Shown piece after piece: positions 1-9,466 of a stretch of 64,000 bases of DNA (position 1 is the first letter of the stretch; each line of letters begins with the position of its first letter). Source of the stretch: Pseudomonas protegens. GTDB lineage: Bacteria; Pseudomonadota; Gammaproteobacteria; Pseudomonadales; Pseudomonadaceae. Where the stretch lies: positions 1,736,001-1,800,000 of the forward strand of contig NZ_CP031396.1 in assembly GCF_003363755.1 (NCBI RefSeq), given 5' to 3'. Below the pieces are notes generated by a model that was given only the letters and a program-made list of their open reading frames with translations, was not told the DNA's origin and made no database searches. The translations under genes were made by a program, and so were the position numbers.

Positions 1-1
1 G

Positions 2-652
2 ATGTCGCCGACCTGTGATGTTGTGGTGCTGCTGTCCGGCACCGGCAGTAACCTGCAAGCCCTGATCGACAACGCGCGGACCGACGACAGTCCGTTTCGC
101 ATCGCTGCCGTGATCTCCAACCGCGCTGACGCCTATGGCCTGCAGCGCGCCAAGGAAGCGGGTATCGCTACCCGCTTCCTTGATCACACCACCTTCGAAG
201 GCCGCGAGGCCTTCGACCAGGGGTTGATCGAGCTGATCGATACCTTCCAACCAAAACTGGTGGTACTGGCCGGGTTCATGCGCATTCTCAGCGCTGGATT
301 CGTCCGCCACTACCAGGGCCGCCTGTTGAATATCCATCCCTCGCTGCTACCCAAATATAAAGGGTTACACACTCATCAGCGGGCGCTGGAGGCCGGAGAT
401 ACCGAGCACGGTTGCAGTGTGCACTTCGTCACCGAGGAACTCGATGGCGGGCCTCTGGTCGTACAGGCTGTGATCCCGGTAGAGTTGCACGACTCGCCGC
501 AAAGCCTGGCGCAGCGAGTGCACGTCCAGGAACACCGGATTTACCCCATGGCCGTACGCTGGTTTGCCGAAGGTCGGCTGACGCTCGGCGATCAGGGTGC
601 TTTACTGGATGGTCAATTACTGGCCGCCAGCGGCTATTTGATTCGAACCTAG
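2..652 (+). CDS. purN: Phosphoribosylglycinamide formyltransferase
   Basis: Transfers a formyl group from 10-formyl-THF to GAR, the third step of de novo purine synthesis, in the cytosol. The 216-aa product is full length for PurN: a GSNLQALID loop near the N-terminus for phosphoribosyl binding, a LNIHPSLLP segment carrying the catalytic Asn and His, and HFVTEELDGG with the catalytic Asp region. The ATG is two bases into the window, so its ribosome site and any partner gene (purM is usual in pseudomonads) lie outside. It ends 8 bp before a DUF3108 gene, which suggests co-transcription. Confidence 0.96.
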   Translation: MSPTCDVVVLLSGTGSNLQALIDNARTDDSPFRIAAVISNRADAYGLQRAKEAGIATRFLDHTTFEGREAFDQGLIELIDTFQPKLVVLAGFMRILSAGFVRHYQGRLLNIHPSLLPKYKGLHTHQRALEAGDTEHGCSVHFVTEELDGGPLVVQAVIPVELHDSPQSLAQRVHVQEHRIYPMAVRWFAEGRLTLGDQGALLDGQLLAASGYLIRT

Positions 653-660
653 GAGATTTT

Positions 661-1374
661 ATGCGTCGCGCCCTGCTCTTCGCTTGTGCTCTGTTCGCCC
701 TGCCGGTTGTGCAGGCGGCAGACCTTCAACCGTTCTCCGCCAGCTATACCGCCGACTGGAAGCAGTTGCCCATGAGCGGCACAGCTGAACGCAGCCTGGA
801 AAAAACCGCCAACGGCACGTGGAAACTCAGCTTCAAGGCATCGATGATGATCGCCAGCCTGAGTGAAGAAAGCACCCTGACCCTGGACAAGGACACCCTG
901 GTGCCCCAGTCCTATCACTTCGAACGCGGTGGTCTGGGCAAGGCCAAGAAAGCCGACCTGGACTTCGACTGGAGCGCGAAGATGGTCACCGGCACCGACC
1001 GCGGCGATGCGGTCAAGCTGCCTCTGAATACCGGCATGGTGGACAAATCCACCTACCAGCTGGCCCTGCAGCATGACGTAGCCGCCGGCAAGAAGACCAT
1101 GAGCTATCAAGTGGTCGATGGCGGTGAAGTCGACACCTATGACTTCCGCGTCCTGGGCTCGGAGAAGGTCGACACCAAGGCCGGCCAGATCGATGCGATC
1201 AAGGTCGAGCGCGTGCGCGACCCGACACAGAGCAAACGCATCACCGTGATGTGGTTCGCCAAGGACTGGGATTACCTGCTGGTACGCCTGCAACAGGTGG
1301 AAACCGACGGCAAGGAGTACAACATCATGCTCCTCAACGGCACCGTCAACGGCAAGACAGTCAAAGGCAGTTAA
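661..1374 (+). CDS. DUF3108 exported protein
   Basis: Unknown function. The 237-aa product starts with a clear Sec signal peptide (MRRALLFACALFALPVVQA, cleavage after AQA-like QAA), then a beta-rich body typical of the DUF3108 family, which is probably periplasmic. The ATG at 661 was chosen because it starts the signal peptide and follows GGAG 5 bp upstream; a longer frame from 412 runs inside purN and is rejected. It follows purN by 8 bp and is closed by a strong terminator, so the two form the end of a transcription unit. The family assignment rests on overall look (the ERGG.. and DFDWSAK segments), not on a search. Confidence 0.85.
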   Translation: MRRALLFACALFALPVVQAADLQPFSASYTADWKQLPMSGTAERSLEKTANGTWKLSFKASMMIASLSEESTLTLDKDTLVPQSYHFERGGLGKAKKADLDFDWSAKMVTGTDRGDAVKLPLNTGMVDKSTYQLALQHDVAAGKKTMSYQVVDGGEVDTYDFRVLGSEKVDTKAGQIDAIKVERVRDPTQSKRITVMWFAKDWDYLLVRLQQVETDGKEYNIMLLNGTVNGKTVKGS

Positions 1375-1390
1375 GCCGCAGCACGATCAA

Positions 1391-1417
1391 AGCCTCGCGA
1401 AAGCGGGGCTTTTTTTT
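1391..1417 (+). terminator. Rho-independent terminator after purN/DUF3108
   Basis: AGCCTCGC-GAAA-GCGGGGCT forms a GAAA-tetraloop stem with one T·G pair, followed by an eight-T run. It lies 16 bp past the DUF3108 stop. Confidence 0.9.
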
Positions 1418-1471
1418 GCTTGAAATGTCACTCCATGTCCGCCTGCCAGACGCCGGGGCAAGCCCTCCTAG

Positions 1472-1658
1472 ATGAAACTTTTGTCATGAAACTTCGCCGA
1501 CTGCGGCGAAATGTCACGGTTTTCGCGGCCTGCGGGATTGTCGCCGATCCTGCAAAGGTCTGTTGCAGATCCAGGCAATTTACTTAGCAAGCTAACAAAA
1601 TATATAAAAGAGCCCTGCACACGCCTTGCTGCAGATCAACCGAGATTGGAGCTAGCAG
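1472..1658 (+). promoter_or_regulatory. Upstream region of the 62-aa gene, with repeats
   Basis: The gap before the small gene holds a 9-bp direct repeat ATGAAACTT at 1472-1480 and 1486-1494, overlapping a dyad TTCGCCG-actg-CGGCGAA at 1493-1510. The last 100 bp are AT-rich (ACAAAATATATAAAAG near 1595-1610), a plausible promoter zone, and GGAG precedes the ATG at 1659. No known operator was recognised; the repeats could be a binding site or an RNA hairpin. Confidence 0.35.
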
Positions 1659-1847
1659 ATGACTGTAAAAGTAACTGAACGCGACGATTCACATATGTCC
1701 CATGAAGGCGTAGCCGCGGGTGTACGGATCTGGGATGTACATCAACAAGACATGCTGGTGGGCATGTTCCACTCCGAGAGCGACGCCCACAGCTACAAGG
1801 CTGAACTGGAAAAACTCGAGCAGAACCGCACGCCTCAGCGTTCCTGA
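1659..1847 (+). CDS. Small hypothetical protein, 62 aa
   Basis: Not recognised as a named family; I believe similar short proteins occur in other pseudomonads. It has no signal peptide or membrane segment, is acidic in the middle, and has a likely C-terminal helix (SESDAHSYKAELEKLEQNR). It reads like a small soluble protein with a beta hairpin (GVRIWDVHQQDMLVGMF). The ATG is preceded by GGAG at about 9 bp. It is monocistronic: a structured promoter region lies in front and a perfect 15-bp terminator stem behind, which argues that it is expressed. No function is proposed. Confidence 0.7.
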   Translation: MTVKVTERDDSHMSHEGVAAGVRIWDVHQQDMLVGMFHSESDAHSYKAELEKLEQNRTPQRS

Positions 1848-1905
1848 CTCAACGTCAGCGCAGGAGCACCGGGATCTCCACGCGGATTCCTACCTGCCCC
1901 CCATA

Positions 1906-1940
1906 AACGACCAACCCCGCCATGAGCGGGGTTGGTCGTT
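1906..1940. terminator. Bidirectional terminator, perfect 15-bp stem
   Basis: AACGACCAACCCCGC at 1906-1920 is mirrored exactly at 1926-1940 around CATGA. It lies between the 62-aa gene (+) and the DUF2058 gene (-, stop at 1950) and can serve both. Confidence 0.85.
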
Positions 1941-1949
1941 ACCGGATGC

Positions 1950-2489
1950 TTACCACATCAGATCATCAGGGATCTGATAGGCCGCGTATGGATCATCCTC
2001 ATCCGGCGCCTCGGTGGGAGTATTGAGCTGTACGATACGCCGCGGATCGCGCTCCTGAATCTTCAGCGCCGCCTCCCGCGGAATCACCTCGTAACCACCA
2101 CCGTGGTGAACGATGGCCAGGGAGCCACTGCTGAGCTTGTTGCGCATCAGGGTGTTCACCGACAGACGCTTGACCTTCTTGTCGTCGACGAAGTTGTAGT
2201 AATCCTCGGTGTTCAGCTTGGGCAGACGCGAGACTTCGATCAGTTGCTTGATCTGCGCTGCACGGGCCTTCTGCTCGGCCTTCTCCTGCTGCTGACGATT
2301 GAGCTCCTGGTCACGCTTGACCTTCTCGGCCATGGCTTCCTGGGCTGCGCGCTGCTGGGAGTCATCGAGTTCGATCTGGCCTTTATGGGCCAGGCGCTGC
2401 TGCTTCTGCTTGTCTTTGCTGACCTGCTTGGCCTGCTTTTGGTTGACCAGCCCTGCTTTGAGCAACTGGTCGCGAAGGGAAAGGCTCAT
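1950..2489 (-). CDS. yaiL: DUF2058 family protein (YaiL-like)
   Basis: Conserved gammaproteobacterial protein of unknown role, related to E. coli YaiL. The 179-aa product opens with MSLSLRDQLLKAGLV, followed by a long Lys/Gln/Arg-rich helix (about residues 18-80, likely coiled coil), then a compact domain (YYNFVDDKKVKRL...VHHGGGYEVIPREAA). The length is usual for the family. It starts 26 bp after the mazG stop on the same strand, so it is probably the last gene of relA-mazG-DUF2058. The lysine-rich helix suggests nucleic-acid or ribosome contact, which is only inference. Confidence 0.82.
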   Translation of the reverse strand: MSLSLRDQLLKAGLVNQKQAKQVSKDKQKQQRLAHKGQIELDDSQQRAAQEAMAEKVKRDQELNRQQQEKAEQKARAAQIKQLIEVSRLPKLNTEDYYNFVDDKKVKRLSVNTLMRNKLSSGSLAIVHHGGGYEVIPREAALKIQERDPRRIVQLNTPTEAPDEDDPYAAYQIPDDLMW

Positions 2490-2515
2490 GGTGCTTACTC
2501 ACTTAGGCAACGGCC

Positions 2516-3361
2516 TCAGCCACAGCTGGGCAAATTCTTTTCCTGACGCTTGGCTTCACCCCACAGGGCGTCCAAGTCTTCGAGGGTGCAATCTTCCACG
2601 GGACGGCCGGTGTCGCGCAATGCCTGCTCGATAAATCGGAAGCGCCGATCGAACTTGGCATTGGCACCGCGCAAGGCGGTTTCCGGGTCGACCTTCAGGT
2701 GCCTGGCCAGGTTGACCACGACAAACAGCAAGTCACCGATTTCATCAGTGATGGCTGCCGGGTCGTTGTCGGCCATGGCCTCCAGCACCTCGTCCAGTTC
2801 CTCACGAACCTTGTCCACCACCGGCAGGGCGTCCGGCCAGTCGAAGCCGACCTGCGCCGCGCGCTTTTGCAACTTGGCCGCGCGGGACAGGGCCGGCAGG
2901 GCCACCGGCACATCATCGAGCAGGGACAGCTGCTGCGGAGCGTCGGACTTCTCTGCCCGTTCCTCGGCCTTGATCTGCTCCCAGCGCTCCTTGACCTGCT
3001 CCTCATTGAGCCGCGGGATATCCAGCGGCGCGTACAAGTCGCCAGTAGGGAATACATGGGGATGCCGGCGAATCAGCTTGCGGGTGATGCTGTCCACCAC
3101 CCCATCGAATTCGAAGCGCCCCTCCTCCCGGGCCAGCTGGCTGTAATACACCACCTGGAACAGCAGATCGCCCAGCTCACCCTGCAAGTGGTCGAAGTCG
3201 CCGCGCTCGATGGCGTCGGCGACCTCATAGGCCTCCTCCAAGGTATGGGGAACGATACTGGCGTAGTTCTGCTTGATGTCCCACGGGCAACCGTATTGCG
3301 GGTCCCGCAGGCGCGCCATCAGGTGGCGCAGGTCTTCAAGGCTGTACATCAGTTCATCCAT
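2516..3361 (-). CDS. mazG: Nucleoside triphosphate pyrophosphohydrolase MazG
   Basis: Hydrolyses (d)NTPs to NMP and PPi; in E. coli it tempers ppGpp-linked stress and clears aberrant nucleotides. At 281 aa it has the normal two-domain length: N-terminal MazG domain with the metal motif EEAYEV...GELGDLLFQVV (about residues 42-71), RRHPHVF after it, and a second MazG domain with REELDEVLEA...DEIGDLLFVVV near residues 187-217. It lies 12 bp after relA, so synthesis of (p)ppGpp and a nucleotide pyrophosphatase are co-expressed, as in E. coli. The start at 3361 is taken; a Met four residues in is also possible. Confidence 0.95.
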   Translation of the reverse strand: MDELMYSLEDLRHLMARLRDPQYGCPWDIKQNYASIVPHTLEEAYEVADAIERGDFDHLQGELGDLLFQVVYYSQLAREEGRFEFDGVVDSITRKLIRRHPHVFPTGDLYAPLDIPRLNEEQVKERWEQIKAEERAEKSDAPQQLSLLDDVPVALPALSRAAKLQKRAAQVGFDWPDALPVVDKVREELDEVLEAMADNDPAAITDEIGDLLFVVVNLARHLKVDPETALRGANAKFDRRFRFIEQALRDTGRPVEDCTLEDLDALWGEAKRQEKNLPSCG

Positions 3362-3373
3362 TTCATGCGGGCA

Positions 3374-5617
3374 TCACGGGGTTCGATTGCGCCGGGTCTC
3401 GATGATGTTCGGCAACTGGGAGATGCGCCCCAGCAAACGTCCCAATGCATCCAAGCCCGGAATTTCGATGGTCAAGGACATCAACGCAGTGTTGTCCTCC
3501 TTGTTCGAGCGCGTATTGACCGCCAGTACGTTGATCCGCTCATTGAGCAGCACCTGGGACACGTCACGCAGCAGGCCGGAACGGTCGTAGGCGCGAATGA
3601 TGATGTCCACCGGATAGGTGAGCACCGGCACCGGCCCCCAGCTGACCTGGATGATCCGCTCCGGCTCGCGCCCGGCCAGTTGCAGCACCGAGGCACAGTC
3701 CTGGCGGTGAATGCTCACGCCACGGCCCTGGGTGATGTAACCGACGATCGCATCCCCCGGCAGCGGCTGGCAGCAACCCGCCATCTGGGTCATCAGGTTG
3801 CCCACCCCCTGGATCTGGATGTCGCCACGCTTGCCCGGCTTGTAGCCGGCGGCCTTGCGCGGGATCAGCTCCAACTGCTCGTTGCCGCGCTCGGGCTCCA
3901 CCAGTTGCTGGGCCAGGTTGACCAGTTGCGCCAGGCGCAAATCGCCCGCACCCAGAGCCGCGAACATGTCCTCGGCAGTCTTCATGTTGGCCTTGTCGGC
4001 CAACTTGTCGAAGTCCACCTGAGGCAGGTCGAGACGATTCAGCTCGCGTTCCAGCAGGGTCTTGCCGGCGGCGACGTTCTGATCGCGAGCCTGCAGCTTG
4101 AACCAGTGGACGATCTTCGCCCGCGCCCGGGACGTGGTGACGTAACCCAGGTTCGGGTTCAGCCAATCGCGACTCGGGGTGCCGTGCTTGCTGGTGATGA
4201 TCTCCACCTGCTCGCCGGTCTGCAGGCTGTAGTTGAGGGGCACGATGCGCCCGTTGATCTTCGCGCCACGGCAGTTGTGGCCGATCTCGGTGTGCACCCG
4301 ATAAGCGAAGTCCAGCGGCGTGGCGCCCTTGGGCAGGTCGATGGCGTGGCCGTCGGGGGTGAAGATGTACACCCGATCCGGCTCGATATCCACCCGCAGC
4401 TGTTCGGCCAGGCCGCCGATGTCCCCCAGCTCCTCGTGCCATTCCAGCACCTGACGCAGCCAGGAGATTTTCTCTTCGTAATGGTTGGAGCCGGACTTGA
4501 CGTCGGTGCCCTTGTACTTCCAGTGGGCACACACCCCCAGCTCCGCTTCCTCGTGCATCGCGTGGGTGCGGATCTGCACTTCCAGCACCTTGCCCTCGGG
4601 GCCGATCACCGCGGTGTGCAGCGAGCGATAGCCGTTTTCCTTGGGGTTGGCGATGTAGTCGTCGAATTCCTTGGGAATATGCCGCCACAAGGTATGCACG
4701 ATGCCCAGTGCGGTGTAGCAGTCGCGCATTTCCGGCACCAGCACCCGCACGGCGCGCACATCGTAGATCTGGCTGAACTCCAGACCCTTGCGCTGCATTT
4801 TGCGCCAGATGGAGTAGATGTGTTTGGCCCGCCCACTGATGTCGGCGTTGACCCCAGTGGCCTTCAGTTCGTTCTGCAGCTGGTTCATCACGTCGCTGAT
4901 GAAGCGTTCGCGATCCAGGCGCCGCTCATGCAGGAGCTTGGCGATCTGCTTGTATTGCTCGGGCTCCAGGTACCGGAAGGACAGATCCTCCAGCTCCCAC
5001 TTGATATGGCCGATGCCCAGGCGATGAGCCAGGGGCGCGTAGATGTCAAAGACTTCCCGGGCCACTCGATTGCGCTTCTCTTCGTCGGCGCTTTTCACCG
5101 CACGAATGGCACAGGTCCGCTCCGCCAGCTTGATCAGCGCCACCCGCACGTCATCGACCATGGCCACCAGCATCTTGCGCAGGTTCTCAACCTGCGCCTG
5201 AGTGCCGAGTACCAGGGACTGGCGAGGACTGAGACTGGCGGTGATGGCAGCCATGCGCAGCACACCATCGATCAGCTTGGCCACCACCGGACCAAAACGC
5301 TGGCTGACCGCCGGCAACTGGATCTGGCCCTCGCGGACGCCGCGGTACAGTACCGCGGCGACCAGGGAATCCTGGTCCAGTTTGAGATCAGCAAGGATCT
5401 CGGCGATCTCCAGGCCCGTGCTGAAACTCGACACGCCCTCAGAGCTCAGGCCTTTGGCGGCAATGTGTTGTAGCTCGGCCTCACGAGCGAACTCGCAGGC
5501 CTCTTTCAAGGCTTCACGGTCCAGTACCATGTCGACGCTGACCGTATGATCAAGCCATGCCTCGAGATTGATACTGCCGTCGGTGTTGATCGGCTGGTGC
5601 GCTCTCACCTGTACCAT
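3374..5617 (-). CDS. relA: GTP pyrophosphokinase RelA
   Basis: Ribosome-associated (p)ppGpp synthetase of the stringent response. At 747 aa it has the long RSH layout: an N-terminal hydrolase-like region whose HD pair is replaced (VAAVLYRGVREG), so it should be hydrolase-dead; a synthetase domain around residues 230-370 with KEFDDYIANPK.NGYRSLHT, the acidic EXDD form typical of RelA rather than the RXKD form of SpoT; a TGS domain (VYIFTPDGHAIDLPKGATPLDFAY, about 410-470); a zinc-finger-type CC..LPGD segment near 620; and a C-terminal ACT domain. It is followed closely by mazG. The start Met (VQVRAHQPINTDG) matches other pseudomonad RelA proteins as I recall them. Confidence 0.97.
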   Translation of the reverse strand: MVQVRAHQPINTDGSINLEAWLDHTVSVDMVLDREALKEACEFAREAELQHIAAKGLSSEGVSSFSTGLEIAEILADLKLDQDSLVAAVLYRGVREGQIQLPAVSQRFGPVVAKLIDGVLRMAAITASLSPRQSLVLGTQAQVENLRKMLVAMVDDVRVALIKLAERTCAIRAVKSADEEKRNRVAREVFDIYAPLAHRLGIGHIKWELEDLSFRYLEPEQYKQIAKLLHERRLDRERFISDVMNQLQNELKATGVNADISGRAKHIYSIWRKMQRKGLEFSQIYDVRAVRVLVPEMRDCYTALGIVHTLWRHIPKEFDDYIANPKENGYRSLHTAVIGPEGKVLEVQIRTHAMHEEAELGVCAHWKYKGTDVKSGSNHYEEKISWLRQVLEWHEELGDIGGLAEQLRVDIEPDRVYIFTPDGHAIDLPKGATPLDFAYRVHTEIGHNCRGAKINGRIVPLNYSLQTGEQVEIITSKHGTPSRDWLNPNLGYVTTSRARAKIVHWFKLQARDQNVAAGKTLLERELNRLDLPQVDFDKLADKANMKTAEDMFAALGAGDLRLAQLVNLAQQLVEPERGNEQLELIPRKAAGYKPGKRGDIQIQGVGNLMTQMAGCCQPLPGDAIVGYITQGRGVSIHRQDCASVLQLAGREPERIIQVSWGPVPVLTYPVDIIIRAYDRSGLLRDVSQVLLNERINVLAVNTRSNKEDNTALMSLTIEIPGLDALGRLLGRISQLPNIIETRRNRTP

Positions 5618-5739
5618 CTTGCTTTACCTTCCCTACGACGCACATTCAATGCGTCAAATCGCTGATCTTCAACGCTCGGGCACAGCTCGCAGGGCCAGCG
5701 AACCACACCAGAAAGATCAGTCGGATTAGACAAGCCATC

Positions 5740-7092
5740 CTAGCTCGCTTCGAATAACGCCATGGCCTCGACATGCGCCGTCTGAGGAAACATATCGAGG
5801 ATCCCGGCACGTTTTAACCTATAGCCCTGCTTGATCAGTTCGACCGTGTCACGAGCCAAAGTTGCCGGATTGCATGACACGTACACCAACCGCTTGGCAC
5901 CCAGGCTCGCCAAGTGGCGGACCACCTCGAAAGCACCGTCGCGGGGTGGGTCCAAGAGTACCGCAGAAAAGCCTTCATCAGCCCACTCGGCAGCACTCAG
6001 AGGTTGGGATAAATCGGCTTGAAAAAAGCGCGTGTTATGCAAATTGTTGCTGGCAGCATTTTCAGCGGCCCGCGCCACCATGGTCGCCACGCCTTCCACT
6101 GCCACCACTTCCCGCACCTGCCGAGCCAGCGGCAAGGCGAAGTTGCCCAGGCCGCAGAACAGGTCCAGCACCCGCTCCTGAGCTTGCGGCGCGAGCCACT
6201 CCAGAGCCTGGGCCACCATCGCTTCATTGACCCCCGCATTGACCTGGACGAAGTCACCCGGCCGATACGCCAGGTGCAGATCCCAGGTCTCCAGGCGATA
6301 ACCCAGCGACTGCGATGGATCAAAGGGTTGCGGCTCACCTTCACCGTGCAACCACAATTGCGCCTGATGGAAATCGCAGAAGTCCTTGAGGATCGTCAGG
6401 TCGCTCTCGGACAACGGCGCCATATGGCGCAACAGCACCGCTAGCGCCGAACCACTGAACAACTCCACATGCCCCAGTGCCTGAGGCTTGCTCAAGCGTC
6501 GCAGCATAGCGGGCAAACGGTTCATGACAGGTTGCAAAGCCTGTACCAGCACCGGGCAATCATCGATGGCGACAATGTCCTGGCTACCGGCAGCACGGAA
6601 ACCCACCTCAAGTTGCTTGCCCTTGGCGTCCCAGCGCACCGCCACCCGGGCGCGACGCCGATAGCCGAACTCGGGACCGCTCAAGGGAGCGGCCCAGGCC
6701 TCGGGCTCGACACCCGCGACCTTGGACAACTGCTCGGCGAGCATGCGCTGTTTCAGGGCAAGCTGTTCGGCATGGGGCAGGTGCTGGACACTGCAACCGC
6801 CGCAACGCCCGGCGTGGGCGCAGGCCGCCGGGCGACGCAGATCACTGGCGTTGAAGATGCGCTCGGCACGGGCCTCTACCACTTTGCCATGGCTGCCCAA
6901 CACCCGAGCTTCGACTTCTTCACCGGCCAGGGCACCGCTGACGAACCAGGTACGCCCTTCGACAAAGGCAATGCCACGGCCATCATTGGCCAGACGCTGG
7001 ATAGCCAACCGCTGCTTCTTGCCCACCGGAATCTGTGGGGCCCGGCTACCGCCCGCAGGCTGGAAGCGCAGGCCTCTCTCGTGCTTAGCCAT
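5740..7092 (-). CDS. rlmD: 23S rRNA (uracil-1939-C5)-methyltransferase RlmD
   Basis: SAM-dependent methyltransferase that makes m5U1939 in 23S rRNA. The 450-aa product has an N-terminal TRAM domain ([21 protein letters not shown]), an Fe-S cysteine cluster ([14 protein letters not shown], about residues 91-104), the SAM-binding DLFCGLGNF, and the nucleophile motif [12 protein letters not shown] near residue 410. Its ATG overlaps the cysM stop (TGATG), so translation is probably coupled. The order cysM-rlmD-relA-mazG matches P. aeruginosa PA0932-PA0935. Confidence 0.96.
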   Translation of the reverse strand: MAKHERGLRFQPAGGSRAPQIPVGKKQRLAIQRLANDGRGIAFVEGRTWFVSGALAGEEVEARVLGSHGKVVEARAERIFNASDLRRPAACAHAGRCGGCSVQHLPHAEQLALKQRMLAEQLSKVAGVEPEAWAAPLSGPEFGYRRRARVAVRWDAKGKQLEVGFRAAGSQDIVAIDDCPVLVQALQPVMNRLPAMLRRLSKPQALGHVELFSGSALAVLLRHMAPLSESDLTILKDFCDFHQAQLWLHGEGEPQPFDPSQSLGYRLETWDLHLAYRPGDFVQVNAGVNEAMVAQALEWLAPQAQERVLDLFCGLGNFALPLARQVREVVAVEGVATMVARAAENAASNNLHNTRFFQADLSQPLSAAEWADEGFSAVLLDPPRDGAFEVVRHLASLGAKRLVYVSCNPATLARDTVELIKQGYRLKRAGILDMFPQTAHVEAMALFEAS

Positions 7093-7994
7093 CAGTTGGG
7101 CGCATCGAAAATGCCGGTCGACAGGTAACGATCGCCACGGTCACAGATGATCGCGACCATGACCGCGTTTTCCACTTCCCGGGACAGGCGCAGCATCGCC
7201 GCCACCGCACCACCGGAAGACACGCCGCAGAAGATGCCCTCTTCCCGAGCCAGGCGCCGGGTCACGTCTTCAGCTTCGCTCTGGGCCATATCGACGATGC
7301 GATCGACCCGGCTGGCCTGATAGATCTTCGGCAGGTACTCCTCGGGCCAGCGGCGAATGCCGGGAATCGCCGAGCCTTCCATCGGCTGCAGACCCACGAT
7401 CTGCACCAGGGGATTCTGTTCTTTGAGATAGCGCGAAGTGCCCATGATGGTGCCGGTGGTGCCCATCGAGCTGATGAAGTGGGTGATGCTGCCCTGGGTC
7501 TGGCGCCAGATTTCGGGACCGGTGCCAGTGTAGTGGGCCTCCGGGTTGTCGCCGTTGGCGAACTGATCGAGCACCTTGCCACGGCCTTCGGCCTGCATCC
7601 GCTCGGCCAGGTCACGGGCGCCTTCCATGCCCTCTTCCTGGCTCACCAGGATCAGCTCGGCACCATAGGCGGTCATTGCCGCCTTGCGCTCGGCGCTGGA
7701 GTTGTCGGGCATGATCAGGATCATCTTGTAACCCTTGATCGCGGCAGCCATGGCCAGGGCGATCCCGGTGTTGCCCGACGTCGCTTCGATCAGGGTATCC
7801 CCGGCCTGGATCTGCCCACGCAACTCGGCGCGGGTGATCATCGACAGTGCCGGGCGGTCCTTGACCGAACCCGCCGGGTTATTGCCCTCGAGCTTGAGCA
7901 GCAGGGTATTGCTGGTGGCGCCAGGCAGGCGCTGCAAACGAACCAGCGGGGTGTTGCCGACGCAATCGGCGATGGTTGGGTACTGCAAGGTCAT
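7092..7994 (-). CDS. cysM: Cysteine synthase B (O-acetylserine sulfhydrylase)
   Basis: PLP enzyme that forms cysteine from O-acetylserine and sulfide or thiosulfate. The 300-aa product has the NTPLVRL start, the PLP-lysine motif [12 protein letters not shown], the substrate loop [12 protein letters not shown] and the phosphate-binding GTTGTIMG. The ATG at 7994 ([13 protein letters not shown]) was preferred over a 22-residue-longer frame whose extra residues are arginine-rich and unlike the family. One base is shared with the rlmD start. Confidence 0.96.
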   Translation of the reverse strand: MTLQYPTIADCVGNTPLVRLQRLPGATSNTLLLKLEGNNPAGSVKDRPALSMITRAELRGQIQAGDTLIEATSGNTGIALAMAAAIKGYKMILIMPDNSSAERKAAMTAYGAELILVSQEEGMEGARDLAERMQAEGRGKVLDQFANGDNPEAHYTGTGPEIWRQTQGSITHFISSMGTTGTIMGTSRYLKEQNPLVQIVGLQPMEGSAIPGIRRWPEEYLPKIYQASRVDRIVDMAQSEAEDVTRRLAREEGIFCGVSSGGAVAAMLRLSREVENAVMVAIICDRGDRYLSTGIFDAPN

Positions 7995-8110
7995 GGCGTA
8001 TTCGCAATCCAGACTGCGGGGGCGCCTATCATACCGGCAAACGCCCAAGCGCCATATCACGCAAAGTGCGGGGCTTATGGCTTATTGATATAAGGCGGCA
8101 CAGGGTCGTC

Positions 8111-9466
8111 TCAAGCCGCCGGCAAGCGCATGTGAACACGCAAGCCATGGGCCGTGTTCTGCGCCCACAAACGACCTCCCTGGCGCTCCACCGCATTGCG
8201 CGCAATGCTCAGGCCGAGGCCGAAACCTCCATCTCCCGGCCGTGAACCGTCCAGACGGATAAACGGATCGAACATGCGCTCCAACGCTTCTTCCGCTACC
8301 CCCGGCCCTTGGTCGTCCAGCCACAGATGCCAATATTCAGCGTCACGTCGACCATCGAGGATGACCAGAGCCCCGGGTGGCGAATGCCGGATGGCATTGC
8401 GCAGGATGTTTTCCAGAGCCTGGGCCAGGGTATTGAGATGCCCGCGCACCCAGCAATCCGCCGGCAGATCACAGCGCAACTGCGCTGGGGACCAGCCGCT
8501 CTCGAAGCAGGCGTTCTCGCTGAGCATTTCCCACAAGGCCTGGACCTGAATCTGCTCCTCCGGCAGCGGCGCCCGCTCGGTGTCCAGCCAGGCCAGTTGC
8601 AGGCTGTCCTCCACCAGGCGCTGCATGGCGTCGACTTCCCGGGACAAGCGCTCACGCAATGCCCCCAGGCTCTGCTCGCTGTCGCAAGCCACCCGCAGAC
8701 GACTCAAGGGAGTGCGCAACTCGTGGGACAGGTCCCGCAGCAACTGCTGCTGCACAGCCACGGTGCTTTGCAGCCGCTCGGACATCTGATCGAACGCTCG
8801 CCCCAACTCCCCCAACTCGTCCTTGCGCTGAGTGGTCTCGGTGCACAGCCGCACATTCAACTGCTCCGCACGCCAGGCATTGGCCTGCTCCCGCAACTGA
8901 TTGAGCGGCACCACCAACAAGCGGTACAAGCCCACGCACAGCAGCAGCGTGAACAGTCCGGGGATCACGCCGTTGGTGATCACGCGCCAGAACACCCGGT
9001 ATCGCCCGGGCATGAAACGCTGCGGCAGCTCGATGACCAGACTGCCGAGAGACGGATCATCGGGGAACGGAATTTTCAGCCAGGGCAACCCGCGACTGTG
9101 CCGGCTCACCGGCCAATCCGCCCCCCGCAGGAACGTCAGGCGCTGAGCCTCGGCCGCTGTCAGCGGGTAGCTGCTCAGCGCTTGCAGATCACTGCCGATG
9201 ACGCCGACCCAGGTGCTCTCACGGCCTGCCATTGCCTGGATCCAGACATCCACGCCGGCATGCTGGCCGGTCTTCCAGGCCTGTTCCGCTTCCTGCGCGT
9301 AACTGCGCAAGGTAGCCCGGGCTTCATCGGCGAGGTACAGGTTCTTCTGCTCAACATAGCGCCCCCAGGACCAGCTCAACCAGATCATCAACAGACAGAA
9401 CGCCACCAGCAGGCAGGCCAGCTTCCAGAACAGCGAGTGCCGGCCCGGCAGATCAGACCAGCTCAT
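8111..9466 (-). CDS. EnvZ-type sensor histidine kinase, PirS position
   Basis: Membrane sensor kinase, 451 aa. TM1 is at about residues 11-31 (LFWKLACLLVAFCLLMIWLSW), a periplasmic domain of some 130 residues follows, TM2 (GVIPGLFTLLLCVGLYRLLV) leads into HAMP, then HisKA with RDLSHELRTPLSRLR and HATPase with NILRNAIRHS, DDQGPGV and GFGLGLSI. The ATG at 9466 is preferred to a GTG three codons upstream; either start overlaps the response regulator stop, so the pair is translationally coupled. In P. aeruginosa the pair between gacS and cysM is PirR/PirS (enterobactin response), but no pirA receptor gene lies here, so the ligand is unknown. Confidence 0.88.
   Translation of the reverse strand: MSWSDLPGRHSLFWKLACLLVAFCLLMIWLSWSWGRYVEQKNLYLADEARATLRSYAQEAEQAWKTGQHAGVDVWIQAMAGRESTWVGVIGSDLQALSSYPLTAAEAQRLTFLRGADWPVSRHSRGLPWLKIPFPDDPSLGSLVIELPQRFMPGRYRVFWRVITNGVIPGLFTLLLCVGLYRLLVVPLNQLREQANAWRAEQLNVRLCTETTQRKDELGELGRAFDQMSERLQSTVAVQQQLLRDLSHELRTPLSRLRVACDSEQSLGALRERLSREVDAMQRLVEDSLQLAWLDTERAPLPEEQIQVQALWEMLSENACFESGWSPAQLRCDLPADCWVRGHLNTLAQALENILRNAIRHSPPGALVILDGRRDAEYWHLWLDDQGPGVAEEALERMFDPFIRLDGSRPGDGGFGLGLSIARNAVERQGGRLWAQNTAHGLRVHMRLPAA

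Noticed and set aside
2699..5473. 924-aa open frame on the plus strand
   Set aside because: It is antisense to mazG and relA, which carry full sets of family motifs; long antisense frames are common in high-GC DNA. It has no ribosome site and a His/Gln/Leu-rich composition typical of shadow frames.
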